NCBI GenBank assembly: GCA_007922305.1
Contig: ML677365.1
Coordinates: forward strand, 14,810,506-14,874,505
Source of the DNA: Dermatemys mawii
Taxonomy: Eukaryota; Chordata; Testudines; Dermatemydidae
Length of the DNA stretch: 64,000 nt
Reading direction: 5' to 3'
Below are positions 12,633 to 24,917 of this stretch, in pieces; the stretch's first letter is position 1; every line of letters begins with the position of its first letter. The notes under the pieces are model-generated. The model made no database searches and was not told the origin of the DNA. It was given only the letters and a program-made list of their open reading frames with translations. Both the position numbers and the translations under genes were made by a program.

Positions 12633-13554
12633 AATCTTTAAAATGGCAAAATTTCACCATTTTTGCAAATCTCGGTTTTCACATGTTAATACTTGGTAAG
12701 TAAAAACAGATCCTTGTCTTCCTTAGTCTTTTAATTTCAGAAATGCCAGCACATTTAGGATAGTGTCCTAAATGTAATATAAACCTCTCACAGCTCAGGC
12801 CACTAATAGCTGTTTTTTCATTTGTACATAATAAAGAAGGCTCTTTTAAAAAACCTATCCATGTATCTTCAACCACCATGAAATTTTTCTCTACCTTCAC
12901 TCTAGTCACTTTTTTTGACATGCTGGTGTAAATGTTTCATCTGAGATTTAAAACTTGGAAAAATCTCAAGGAATCCTTTCTGGCTAGAATCAATCTTTAA
13001 CATATCAAAAAAGTGATATTTTTACCTCTGTCTTGGTCTTCATTTTTATCCTTTGGATCAATTCCCTAAAAGACTTCCATACTTTGGCCTTTTCCCTTCT
13101 TTCAAGCTACAAGTATGATTCTCACTACATCATTGACTTCCTGTTCTTTTTTGCTCTCATCAATTTGAGCAATAATGGATTGCCCTTGCCTAAAATCACT
13201 GTAGACAGAGACAGCTCTGGGATTAACTCCACTCTCAGGAAATATATGTTGTCTTCCACTAAGTCAAATTGTCAGTGGGATATACTTTTTCTTCTCCATG
13301 TATGTTTTATCATATTAGCTGTAGTCTAGATTGTACTTCTATGCATTTAGTAACATTTGAATTTCCTACTGTCTAATAGGATCTTTAGTGGTTTCCCCTT
13401 TACATAAAGGGTATACTAGCTGTGGTTTAGAATCAGTATGTAATATATATCACACGGACAAGGAATAATATATGTGCTGTTAGGTTTATTCCTCTGAGCA
13501 CATCAAACTGCCATTCCAGTATGTGTCCTTTCCCTTCCTCCTACAATGACCTTT

Positions 13555-13790
13555 ATTAAAATATCTAGCTCATATGTAGGGCTTTTAATCTTCAAAGCAC
13601 TTTACAAATACTAATCAAGGAAATTTCACATCAGAGATGTGGATAGGCAAGCACTATGATCACCATTTTAAGGATATAGAAACAGAAGCAGAGAAATTGA
13701 TTTGTTCAGGGAGATAGAGGAACATGTCAGTGCAGAGGATTCACTTGAGAGTTTCTGGACTCTTTGTACTCAGACCACACCTCTTTCTTG
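13555..13790 (-). repeat. MIR SINE remnant, minus orientation
   Basis: Ordered MIR-like motifs appear: caaagcactttacaaatact, ccattttaaggatatagaaa, cagaagcagagaaattgatt, and a final actcagaccacacc. It is more diverged than the copy at 12478. Confidence 0.6.
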
Positions 13791-15270
13791 ATATAGAGTC
13801 AAATTTTCAAATGGCCACTCAAAGTTGCATCCACAACAATTTTCATGAGCAAACCATGGGCATTTACAATTCCAAATTGTTTTTCATTTCTTGAATTTAT
13901 GCAAATTAGCACATTTGGAACCTTCTGGTCCCTCTTTTTACTATTGTTGTCACAGATGCTTGGACTGATTGCAAAATCTAAATAACAGTGCTTAGCCACC
14001 CTTGTAAAGTGCTTTGATATATTTGGATGAAAAGTGAATAAAAGTGAAAAGTATAGATGATATATACTGATAAATATTTTATATTATTTTTATAGTAAAA
14101 GATCAGGGCTTTATAAATGAATATAATAGGAGATATATTAGTAAACAGCTTTTAATAACCCCTCCTTAAAGTACTAAACCAAGATATGAGTTGCTCCGCG
14201 ACCCATTAGTCTCTATAAAATGTGCATTTGTGAACACAACCGTATACTGGCACACACACATTTAAACACCTAGTGGCTATGCCTAAAACCACTTCGAATT
14301 GTTAATTTTTCTTCAATAAAACACACACACACATATTTTGAAGAATTTGTAACAGATTTATCACTTTCACTTTTATTTTCAAAATGAATTTATACCTAAA
14401 CAAAAATTTGTAAATTATGCTGGATTAGGAATTTGCTAGCTGATGGGGATCAGTATCATTCAGGCTGAGTAATGAGAATAGGTGTTCGTAGGGGAGGAAA
14501 AATTGATCTTAAAATTTCCTAGTGATTTTGAATATTAATATGAACTGACCATTAACATACAATAGCTATGCAGCAGTGAGCTTGCAGTGGATCTATATTC
14601 TGTCTCCACTTCAAGAGTTGTAGAAGAAAGGAAGGGTTAGATAAAATGTATGTTGGAACTCATCACCTCCACCATGACACCAAGAAAACACAAAAGGCTT
14701 CATTGCTCAGGGATCAAGCCTATTTAATGGCTGAGCATAGGGAAGAAACAGATAGTTTCCAGACTAAAATTAAGTAGATTTGTATGGAAAAAAAGAAACA
14801 AGCTAATAACTATCTGTTAGTAAATGACATGATGGTTTAAGATGATTAGTATTTTTCCAGTTGGCAAATATTTTTAATTTGTTAAACATGTACATTATTA
14901 TAAAATAGACTTCCCACATTTTCAAAGAATATGGAACGTTAGCATTTGAAATGATTTTCTCGTTTTTGAGTCAACAACCTCATTTACTATCCAAGCTTGC
15001 TAATGTCTAGACTAAAATATATATTAATGCAACACAATATAAAGCTAAAATATGGTTATTAAACTGATCGCAGGCCAGACTGTAACAGATAAACACAAGA
15101 GTCGTATAGAAAGCTGTGATGCTATGGTGCCATCTCAGAAAAAGCTGAGTGAGCCTGGGAGAGGGGCAGGCTGACATTGGAAGTGGGGAATTTGCAAACA
15201 CCTCTTTCCTAAGGCACTGTGTTTGTGTTTCCATAGTATTCTATCAAACATCCTGTTTCATTAATAAGGC

Positions 15271-15365
15271 CCCAATCCTGAAAACATATATTTGCTTAAC
15301 TTTAATTTAATGGGCCATATGAGTACTTAAAGTTAAGCACATGTGAAACTGTGTGCAGGAAATGG
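15271..15365. repeat. Palindromic MITE-like fragment
   Basis: The segment ccccaatcctgaaaacatat ... ttaaagttaagcacatgtg ... tgtgcagga has inverted halves around atttaatgggccat. It resembles a widespread sauropsid palindromic repeat (aatcctgcaaacac ... cttaaagttaagcacgtg). Confidence 0.5.
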
Positions 15366-16742
15366 ATCTAAATTAGTATATAAACTGAAAATAGGGGAAG
15401 ATATCAGTGATAATTCAGGATTACAGTTAGTGGTAAGTAACCAAAGCTGAATAATATGAAAAATACTTACCTATGCTCATTTAAATTTTTGCAAAAGTCA
15501 AGTCTGGAGGGGACAAGTGTCTCCTGTAAATGATATGCGATATCTGTGTGTGCTAATTAAGATGCCAGAACTTTTCTTTAAGATCACTCAGTTTCTAATG
15601 ATATAAGGCATATATTTCTAGCCATGATCGTCTAGAGTTTGAGCTTTAAAATTATCATTCATTGGGTCTAACAATGCTTTTTTGGCATGGATCAAATCTT
15701 ACACTGAAAGCAGTAGAATGTTGTCACTGCCTACATTTTGAGGTCTCATGTCAAAAATGGAGTATATGAAGCTTAAAAGTTTTCTTATGTGCTATGCAAA
15801 GAACATGTAAATCTCTCTTGCCAGGAACAGATGCTATGCAGAGCCAGGGAAACAATTTGGGGAGTGGTGAAGATAGGTTAGGACGTGACCTGTGATACCA
15901 GTCAGCTCTGTATTCTTGGGTAACCAGGGTACAGTATCCAGCCTGTCTGACTCATGAAAGACAGCCCCCTGCCCGGCTTCTGCTTGAACTGAACCAAACC
16001 AAACAGAGAAAAGACTTGCAGAGAGCAGTGAAGGGCGGAGGAGACACACCTAGACCCCCTCCTGATAAGGGTGACAAGATTAAAGCAACTCATCTGAATC
16101 AAAAATGAGACAGGGAGGCATCTCCATCAGCATAAAAAATGGAGAACAGAGATTCCAAGGCAAGAACTGCACTGAACTCTGGGACCAGAAAAGCAGGAAG
16201 CACTGCATGAAGGGAGATATCTGCTCCAGATGTTAATGAACCTACTCCTGCACATGCCCAGGTCAGCAGTTATCAGACCAATTCTAGTAATAAATCCTTG
16301 ACTGATATCCAAAATACTGAAGCAGCCTAATTGCATTATGAGCTCCCTGGAAGAAAACACCACCCACAGTCAACAGCGATGAGCTCCTTTTGTCTAACCT
16401 AAAGAAAACCCTTGAGTCATCAGTTTACCCATAAACAAATCTAGTGTTCTCCCTTGAGCCATTGCTGTTTCTCTACAAAAACCAACGTTTAAGTAAGTGT
16501 TCTGATTCTTGGATCCAAACTGTGCACCAGTTCCACTGGGACTCCATCTTCTCCTAACTGACTGTGCTGGGGCCTCTGCCTGTCTCCAGCACTCAGGACC
16601 CTGAGCTATGACCATCACCTGGGAATCCTGACCAGTTCAAGCTTCATGGAAGTAGTGAGATCCCCCTCTTTCTCCTTCTCTGTTTCTTTTTTCTATCTCA
16701 GGTATTAACCTTTAATAATGTAAATGTTATGTTGGCTTAGGT

Positions 16743-17042
16743 CAGGGATCAGCAACCTTTGGCCTGAGGCCCGCTAGGCTAAGCCCCCTGGCAGGCTGGG
16801 CCGGTTTGTTTACCTGCCGTGTCTGCAGGTTCAGCCGATCACGTCTCCCACTGGCCACAGTTTGCCGCACCTGGCCAATGAGGGCTGCAGAAGTGGTGCG
16901 AGGGGTGTGCTGGGCACTGCTTTCCGCAGCCGCCAGTGGGAGCTGCGATCAGTGAACCTGTGGATGTGGCAGGTAAACAAACTGGCCCGGCCTGCCAGGA
17001 GCTTACCTTGGCGGTCCGTGTGCCAAAGGTTGCCGATCCCTG
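16743..17042. mobile_element. hAT-type MITE (300 bp)
   Basis: The left end cagggatcagcaacctttgg and the right end (read inward cagggatcggcaacctttgg) are perfect terminal inverted repeats apart from one base. The flanking octamers gcttaggt and gtttagga agree at 6 of 8 positions, typical of an aged hAT target duplication. The GC-rich interior has no coding capacity. Confidence 0.9.
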
Positions 17043-17298
17043 GTTTAGGATCTCCTCGTGTAATTATCACTATTATTCAATAAATAACTTTTATGGTTAA
17101 GATGGTTGCTTCTCTCACTCTCTCAGCTTTACTTTTTTGTATTTTTAGCCTCCCCATTTACTCTGCAGCAACGCTTCTTTTATCTAAGCTAAAGATCCCA
17201 GTAGTGCCCAAAAATACTGTGAGGTTTGCTCATCAAATGGGTTACTACCAGTAAAATTGTGATATGAAAGTGGGGATGGGGCTGTGCTGAACCTGTGA

Positions 17299-17500
17299 CA
17301 TACGAGAGTGGCAGCTCGGAAGTGCTGCTCGATCCAGACTACTGAGTCCAGGGCATATAAGGGTGGCAGCCTGAAAGTGCTGTTCAATCCAGCTTGCTCA
17401 GGTCTACTCTATTCCAGTACAGTACTTGTGGCATATAAGGGTGACAGTTTGAAAGTGCTGCTTGGCCCAGCCTATTGAGCTGGGTGGGAGGGAGCTTGAA
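17299..17500 (+). repeat. Tandem array, about 3.4 units of 53-78 bp
   Basis: Units start near 17299, 17352 and 17430, with a partial one near 17488. Each has atangngnntggcagc-like starts, a gaaagtgctg core and a cagcctnntgag-like end. Unit lengths vary because unit two carries an extra segment. Confidence 0.75.
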
Positions 17501-18260
17501 AGTGCTGATTGATTGTGTGTGTGTGTGTCCGGTTCTGGGGCTGGAGGAACCCAGCTCTAGGGAACTTAGGTCCTGCAGGACAGCTCCATTGGGAAGGGAG
17601 AAGTAGAGCTCCATATGAAAAAACAAGTGACACAAGCAGTACAGTAACAGAATTGCAGACACCCTTTCCCCCCTCCGAAGAGTAACCCTAATAAATGAGT
17701 ATACTCGAAAGTAACGGGCAAATCTGGTAACACCTGCCAGAAAACCACTATGCAGAAGAGCCAGAAAAATAACATTTCTGGTCCTGGTTTCTTGCTGTCT
17801 GGGTCAACAGAGATGGGTATACTGCAAAGGTATTGGTTTTAGCATGTGAGAATAGGAAACACCTCATGTCACTGAACAGTGGTTCTTCTAACAAATTAAG
17901 AAAAAGAGATATCAGCATGTTCCAAATGAGTATAATGAAGCCCTTTTTGTCTGGAAAAATGATGAGCCATGAGGAGCCAGAAGAGTGTTTGTAGGATGTA
18001 AAGCAGGCAGAATGTAACCAAGCTGGGTATAGTTTCCCCTTTCTTCCCCCAAAACACAAAGACCAAACATTTTTAACAAAATCACAAAATAACATTGCTT
18101 TCCTCCAACAGAAAAAGGAAGTAAGAAATATATATATATAAAAAAATCAACCTAAGTAACTAGACTAGGACAAATATTTACACTCAATGGTGTAAGCCCA
18201 CAGGGCTAGCCACTATTATATTCAGCAGCGATGCCAGGAGCCTACAGGCTTGTGTCCTGT

Positions 18261-18453
18261 AGGGATAGCTCAGTGGTTTGAGCATTGGCCTGCTAAACCT
18301 AGGGTTGTGAGCTCAATCATTGAGGAGGTTATTTAGGGATATGGGGCAAAAATCCGTTGGATGATTAATTGGGGATTGGTCCTGCTTTGAGCAGGGGGTT
18401 GGACTAGATGATCTCCTAATGTCCCTTCCAATCCTGATATTCTATGATTCTAA
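18261..18453 (+). repeat. Turtle tRNA-derived SINE (Cry/polIII type)
   Basis: The element starts agggatagctcagtggtttg, an A-box-like tRNA head. A B-box-like gggttgtgagctcaatc follows 35-40 bp on. It ends in a CR1-like tail: ctgctttgagcagggggttg, gactagatgatctcct, ccttccaatcctgatattct, atgattct. A tRNA head with a CR1-related tail is the structure described for turtle polIII/SINE families and is the best single taxonomic clue in the window. Confidence 0.92.
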
Positions 18454-18812
18454 AATACTGGTTTCAGTGGTTAGCATGAGTCTTGAGACCTACGAACTTT
18501 GGCATAGATAAATGGTCTAACCCCTCAGTTTTGGGGAACTGCACATGGAGAGCAAGGGGGAATTATGTCCATAATGACATCAACCAACCACAGAAATATG
18601 AGCTAAAACCAGCTTGTTGAAAGTTTTGGAAAAAAAAAACCAACTACAAGAGTCCCATGGCAACAAATTGACATAGATGATGGGTTGAAATCATTAATAA
18701 CCTATAGAAGGAGGACACCTCAACATCAATAAGGTGAGGAAATACCAAGAAGGAAGTAGACAGGAGAAAAGCTTACTGAATATGCATTAGATATGGTAGC
18801 ATCAGTGTAACA

Positions 18813-20176
18813 CAGGGGTCTCAAACACGCAGCCCACCAAACCCTTCCCAGCAGCCCGCGATGCTCTCCCCATCTACCCCAGCAAGCTCCCCCGCAGGCC
18901 CCCCCCCGCCAAGCTCCCCGCGGCCCTCCAGGTCCCCCGCCAAGCTCCCTGCGCCCCCCTGCCAAGCTCCCCTTGGCCCCCCAGGCCTTCCGCAGCTCCT
19001 GCCAAGCTCCCTGCAGCCCCCCCGCCCAGCTCCCCATGGTCCCCCGCCAAGCTCCCCGCAGTCCCGCACCAAGCTCCCCGCGGCTCCCACAAAGCTCCCC
19101 GAGGCCCCCAGGTCCTTCGCCAAGCTCCCCGCGGCTCCTGTCAAGCTCCCTGCAGTCCCCCGGCCCAGTTCTCTATGGTCCCCGGCTAAGCTCCCCGCGG
19201 CCCTCCCCGCCCCTCCGCCAAGCTCCCCGTGGCCCCCACGCCAAGCTCCTTGTGGCCCCCACGCCAAGCTCCCCATGGTCCCCCGCCAGGCTCCCCGCGG
19301 CCCCCAGGTCCCCCGCCAAGCTCCCCTCGGCTCCTGCCAAGCTCCCCACAGCCCTCCCCTGCCCCGCTCCCCACGGTCCCCAGCTAAGCTCCCTGTGGCC
19401 CCCCCACCCCTCCGCCAAGCTCCCCATGGCCCCCACGCCAAGCTCCCCCAGTCCCCCACCAAGCTCCCCAAGGCTCCCCCGCCAAGCTCCCCTCCCCCTC
19501 CGGTGATTCTCACCCGCACACTGCTCCCCGGCATAGTGGTTTCTGGGAGGGAGGGGCCAGGAGCAGGAAGCCTCCTGCACAGGGGAGGAGGGGGAGAAAA
19601 GGGCAGAGAAAGTTATTTATCTGGAGAAAGGGGAAGAAAGGGGCAGAGAAAGTTATTAATCCAGAGAAAGGGGGATAAAGTTATTTATTTCACATTACAG
19701 TTAAAAAAGTTAATAAAAAAGTTAATAAATTTAATAGCATATTATATTACTCTTAATTTTTTACTATACTTTTGTATTATTGTTTGTGTAACACTGAGGC
19801 TGAGTATGAGGCTCAGATTTGGTAGGTGGTGAATTGGTTCACCTAAGGCAGGGTTCTCAAACACATGACCCGCGGGGTTATTTTCTGTGGCCAGCCAAGC
19901 TCCCCATGCCCCTTCTCTCCCCGCACTTAATTTCCTGCAGCTGCCAAGTTCCCTGCGCCCCCTGCCTCCTCCCTGCCTACCTCCAGGCACTTAGCACTTT
20001 CTAGGAGGGAGAGGGGAGGAGCGGGGAGCTGCGCGCTCATGGGAGGAGGCAGGACCTCATGGAAGGGGTGGGGGCGATGCTGGGGGCAGGGAGGGGGGCG
20101 TGTCAGTGATGCGGCCATCGGGCCAATGAACTAGTCGTCATGCAGCCCTCGTGGTCATTTGAGTTTGAGACCCCTG
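18813..20176. mobile_element. hAT-type transposon (1,364 bp) with perfect 8-bp target duplication
   Basis: The element is flanked by identical octamers gtgtaaca at 18805-18812 and 20177-20184. It begins caggggtctcaaacacgcag, and its right end read inward is caggggtctcaaactcaaat, so the termini match hAT ends. The inside holds a GC-rich tandem array (18846-19500), an AT-rich stretch (19600-19800) and a second end-like sequence at 19852. No transposase is present, so it would need one supplied in trans. Confidence 0.93.
18846..19500 (+). repeat. GC-rich minisatellite inside a hAT element
   Basis: About 650 bp of irregular tandem repeats are built on the core gccaagctccccncggcccc, with unit lengths of roughly 20-35 bp. 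The plus strand reads through as a proline/serine-rich frame (start 18861, stop near 19832). The minus strand reads as a glycine-rich frame up to 237 codons long. Both follow from repeat composition and neither has a domain or known relative. The array is C-rich on the plus strand and G-rich on the minus strand. Confidence 0.9.
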
Positions 20177-20184
20177 GTGTAACA

Positions 20185-21654
20185 TATTATAAAAGTGCTA
20201 TCCCAGCAGAAGGAGAGAGAGAGAAATGTAACCCTTGGGAGATGCCAGAATGATGGCCAGTGGTGAAGATGAGGAAGATGACAGTGATGAGGAAGAAAAT
20301 GGCTATCATTTCAGGTTGTTCTGCAAGGGATGGTGTGAGTAAGGATGTTCAGATGTACTTTCTGCATTTTCTCTATCTACCTCACTGAGTATTTGTGACA
20401 GTGCTAGATGTATTAATAAATTATTTGTAAATATAAGAAAGTTCCTTTAGTATGAGTGTTGCAACTGTGCAAATTGGGGTTCCCAACTACACAGTAATTT
20501 TAATAATACTGGACCTGATCTTTGGACAAGAACCTATCAGACCTCAAAGTGATAACTGAAGATTCTTGTACATAATCTATAGATTAGGCTATAATGGAGT
20601 AAAACTGAGAAAACAAGCTATTGGAACATTTTTGAATCTACATTAAAATTTGATTTGAGAGAGACATGATGGTTCAGATCAGCTCTTATTTACCTGAAGC
20701 AGTTAGTCTATCCTGAAGTTACAGTAAAACTGCAGTCGGCATGTAATTAATTCTGATATCTAACAAAGTTCTGTTTACATTGAAGTTTTCATAAATTCTA
20801 ATAATCTGAAAAAGTTATAGAAACAAAGAGGCTTCCAACATTTATTCATGATGATTAAAAAGATGTGCCATAAAAGAGTTTAGTAAAGCCAGAAAGCCAG
20901 ATGAAATGTCACAATGATTTACTTTAAAAGATGAACATACAACTGGCAAAATTTTAAATGTTAAATATAAGTGAGATTACACACGTGCACTTTAGACTGA
21001 ATTTATCTGACAGTACAGGACTGAGGCCTTATTGGTATCACAGCTGGTTACAGTATGGGACCCCATAGTATTTCAAGATATGCTCCCTATTGGGAAAGCT
21101 GTTTTAAATATGATTTCTATGTATTTTTGAATCATTACTGCTTTAAAAAACTTATTTAGTTCCCTTTTTAAATGTGCTAGTCGTAATTACCTTGTTCACA
21201 AATATGCTGAAGTCTTTGTACTGTTTCACCACAAGTGAATTCAAACAACAATTATTTTTTTTCTTTCCTGTTCCCTTTATCTTGTGAATTGTCTTTTTAG
21301 GGATGACATTTCCTATTTCTGTACTTAGTAGATATATTGCAAATGAAGAAACAAAGGAATTTACACAGAGAAGACAAGCAGAACAAGAACATTTTGTAGA
21401 CATCGTAGGGTTTTTTGAAAAAAAGTCTAGAATAAAATTTTGTATGCATGCTAAAAGGCCTTCTGTTCCATCCAGGCTGATACTAAATTTAAGACCAATT
21501 ACATTTAAGAAACATTAATCTAGAGGACCTGAAATTCACTAAATGTTACCTCTCTCACCTAACCAGCACATTATTCTAATCAAAAAGCAAACACTCGCCA
21601 TGTTCAGAATGTTATTTATTATATAGCAAATGTGGTTCTTCTAGAAGTTAGTGT
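20185..21654. other. Intron; no gene seen
   Basis: AT-rich intronic DNA. A short purine-rich GA tract sits at 20208-20225. No recognisable exon, RNA or transposon end was found. Confidence 0.55.
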
Positions 21655-22212
21655 AGAACTTACTGTAGGTGTGTATGTGCCTCTTGCACTTGCAACTGGA
21701 ATTTTGGACATATGGACACTGTGCCTCCTTGTACACCCATAAGGGGCAAAGAGGCTATGATCCTCCCTCAGTTGCCTTGCAATTCAAAGCCATGTTGCTA
21801 AGGACTTTGAAAAACAGGGATGGAAGGCAGGTTGTGGGATCCACAGTGACAAAAACATTTAGAAGAACCGCAGTGACTGTAGGATAAGTAAGAAGTTATT
21901 AACCTGTAACTGGAGGTTCTTCAAGATGTGTGGTCCATATCTGTATTCCACTGTGGCTTACACAGTGCCTGAAGTCTGAGAATTTGAAAGTAGTGTCCAT
22001 TGGTCTGTGCATGCACCTTGGTTTGCCTCATGCCTCCAACCAAGGTGATAAAGTGCAGGGTGGACCAACTACCTCTTCAGTTCCTTTTTCACTGTGAATC
22101 AAAGCAGATCCACAGTAAAGGGGAAGGAGGGAAGGTAATGGAATATTGACAGAGACCACACATCTCTAAGAATCTCCAGTGAATGGTAAGTAAACTCCTC
22201 TTCTTCTGCAAG

Positions 22213-23259
22213 TAACCTCCTTCTTCTGCACCAAAAAATTAAAAATTTTGCAACAAAAAAAGAAAAACTCTGTGAACAGTATTTTCAAATTCTGTATATT
22301 TTATTTGTCTAAATAACACAATATAATCACACCAGTTTCAATTATTTTGGGTAATTTATTTCAAAATACCTCTCAGCAAGTATGTCTATAACAATACAGC
22401 CAACAAAAAAGATTCAGGAAATATTTTTTGACAAATAGATTCCTTTCTAGGCATGTTAATACAGAACTCTGAGTAATAATTCATTTAAATAACAGTACAG
22501 AACCATCAGAAGCAGTGCAAAGGCTTGAGGAAGTCAGGAGAAACAAAGGAGCTGAGGGAGAGGGAAGTAATTTCTGGGAAGGAGTCATGGTGTGAACTTG
22601 GAGAGTTGTTGGGTATTAATCGGAAAAGTATGGAACAGTTTTTTTTGGGGGGGGCGTGCGAGGGGAGAGACTGGGGAGCTTCCCCCATCCAGAGCCTGGC
22701 TTATCCCTAGCCTCTCCCATTCAGTAAGACACATCTGCCCCTGTCCACATGTGTCCTTCCACCCCCACTCAGACACCCCCCTATTCCTGTGTGGTCCTGC
22801 ACCTTCTCCTCTGTCCCCATGTGACCCTGCACTTCCCTCCCACCCATGACTCTGCGCCTCCACTCCCATTCATCCCCTGCCCCAGTATGCCCTTCCCCAC
22901 TAGACCTTATGAGTCCCTGTCCGTGACCCCTCAGCAGCCCCACAATGTCTGTCTCCTCATAACCGCTGTCGCCTGACTTGGTCCACCAGGTGCTGTGCAG
23001 AAGGCAGGCTCTTTCTCTTCCCTAGCTGGCTTGGAACTATTGCTCAGTTCTATCGCCACAGTATCCTCTGATGGGCAAAAGGCAGAACTGCAGCAACTTT
23101 CCAGCCAAAATTATTTTCTGCTGAGGCTACTCTGTTCTAGCGCCATAGCATGCTCTTGTGGGCAAAACATGTAACTGCAGCTTTTTTCTGCACAAAAAAT
23201 TAAAAATATGCATGGCTCATTAATTATGCATACAATGGTGCAGAATTTCCCCAAGAGTA
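22213..23259. mobile_element. DNA transposon insertion, ends TAnnCTCC...TTCTGCACC
   Basis: The left end taacctccttcttctgcacc and the right end read inward (tactcttggggaaattctgc, then acc) resemble each other and begin with TA. Both are followed inward by a aaaaaattaaaaat block (22233 onward and 23192-23206). The interior has an AT-rich half and a C-rich half (22690-22980) without coding motifs. It interrupts the retroelement remnant: the outer sequences on either side belong to the same family. Confidence 0.6.
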
Positions 23260-23509
23260 CATTGTATTCCACTGGGAGTGAGTGACAAGCAGTACCTAAG
23301 TAGGAGGAGGGTGCGAGGATGAAGATGGTAGGGCTCAGCAGAGAACCTCTGTCCCAGAGAAGGCATCAGCAGCACAGTCCTGCACCAGGGCATAATGCCT
23401 TTTCTGCAGGGAAACAATGGAGTGTGACTTTCTCATAAAAGCTCAAGCCTTTTGGCGTCCTTGTGGCTGTTCTTACTCGACTTTAACTTTTATTGTACCA
23501 TTTACACAA

Positions 23510-24917
23510 TTAAGGAGCCCAGGCTAAGGTGAGTGTACAAGCACTCAAATCCTGTGGCGCGTGCCTGGTACCACTTTTCCACCCATTTTGCAGCAGGACC
23601 AGAAGCTGACAGACATAGTTTATGGATTTCTTCAATATGACTGATGTTTCAATTGCCAATGTCCTGACAATCGTCACAATGAGCTCCTGGAACACTTTAA
23701 AGGAATCGGGTGCCAATAATACCATTTCATCAAGTAACAAAGCTGAAAGTCCTATGGCGGTAATACAGGGGGCTGGTGCTGCTCTGTCCCTGGATCTGGC
23801 TCTTCCTGGTACTCTAGCATAGATGGTCCAGCCAGGAATGCTAACTGGGAGGGTAACCTCTTCCTCTTCTTTGAGTGTGGTGGAAATCAGCTTTTTGATG
23901 CCTGAGTAAGCAGGTCCCGGTAACCCAGTAGGGCCTTGATGTCATGCTGTAGGAGTAAGGCCGTCTTGTTGGTTACTGGTCTGGTCAGTCCAGAGTTATT
24001 CCTGATGTACACGTGGTCGCTGAGTCCTGCAGGGTAAGGTGCTAGGTATCTCTATGATACTAGACCACAGTATCACCACACTGACCACAGAGAAGATGGT
24101 TCTCTATTGGATGTTGGCAAAAATGTATGACACAATGATGGTGAGGAGTTGACCTCCTCCAGGGTAGTGCCAAAATATACAGTGTTCTCAGAATCAGAGT
24201 CTTTACTAATACAGGTGGGTGTTTTGGTACCAAAAGTAATCTTGGACCTATGGGCTCATTCTCCTTGGTGGGCATGAACACTGATGGGTGCATCATCAGA
24301 GCAGGGGTTCTGTCTGGAATCTCTGCTACTGTTTGGAGTGGCGTTTTTGGAGCCAAATGTAGATGCCAGAGGAGGTACACCATTTTCGACTGCTAAGAAG
24401 AGCTTTGGTGCCGGTGGTATCAATATTGGTACTGTGCTGGGTAGCAGTGCCATATTCTCTGTCCTGGTATTTGGTGTTGCTTTTCTGTTAGATGGGGTGC
24501 TAAATGAAGATGGCTTGTCTGAAAGAACAACTCGAGAACTGATCTCAGGTCTGATGACACCTTCAAGGAGTGTCACAGAAGACGGAGGTTTAGCTTTGCA
24601 TCTTGTAACTTACACATTCTCATGGAGAATGGCAAGCTGAAAGAGAATTTGTTCAATATAGGAGATATCCCCACATAGGAGAGAAACCTGCTATTTCCTT
24701 CTTTCAGAGAGAATAGTCCACCGCAGGATGGACAGGGCTTAAATCTTGCCATGTTAACGGATGCTGTACAAGGGTACTTGAGGGGTTCTAACCAGTTCAG
24801 TTCAAATGGATGGAAACAGTTCATGGCAGTCAATACAGAAGATGAGAGGTAGTTCTGAAGATTTTCCCAAAGATTTGTAGAGGTTTTGCAAAAGTTAAGA
24901 ACTAGTGGGTTGGACAA
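23510..24917 (-). pseudogene. Retroelement gag-like remnant, multiple frameshifts
   Basis: Three minus-strand open frames lie in the order expected of one decayed protein. The first (24573-24917) has a zinc-binding-like CPSCGG and a downstream run of basic residues. The second (24256-24576) is rich in Pro, Ser and Thr. The third (23510-23740) is a hydrophobic-helical end. Frame changes separate them. A capsid-like protein of a DIRS-type element is the best guess; no catalytic motif is present to confirm it. Confidence 0.4.

Larger units (their letters stand above)
11998..15270. other. Intron with old MIR copies; no gene
   Basis: AT-rich intronic DNA. Two MIR remnants are annotated separately. 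A decayed minus-strand frame at 12679-13200 is discussed as a finding. The short (CA)n tract near 14324-14334 is minor. No exon or intact element was recognised. Confidence 0.6.
15860..17700 (+). repeat. Unidentified long interspersed repeat, split by a hAT MITE
   Basis: The sequence differs in composition from its AT-rich surroundings and looks like a multi-copy reptile repeat, perhaps an LTR plus adjoining internal sequence. It carries a polyadenylation-like aataaataac at 17080-17089, followed by the T/C-rich ctctcactctctcagc and a tandem array at 17299-17500. It is interrupted at 16743-17042 by a hAT-type MITE. No coding domain was recognised, so the family is left open. Confidence 0.45.

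Noticed and set aside
13033..13329. 98-codon plus-strand frame with hydrophobic stretches
   Set aside because: AT-rich intronic DNA gives Phe/Leu/Ile-rich frames by chance; no signal or family motif, and the minus strand looks more coding-like.
18861..19832. 323-codon proline/serine-rich open frame as a gene
   Set aside because: It is produced by the GC-rich tandem array in a hAT element; the opposite strand is equally open, and there is no domain or splice context.
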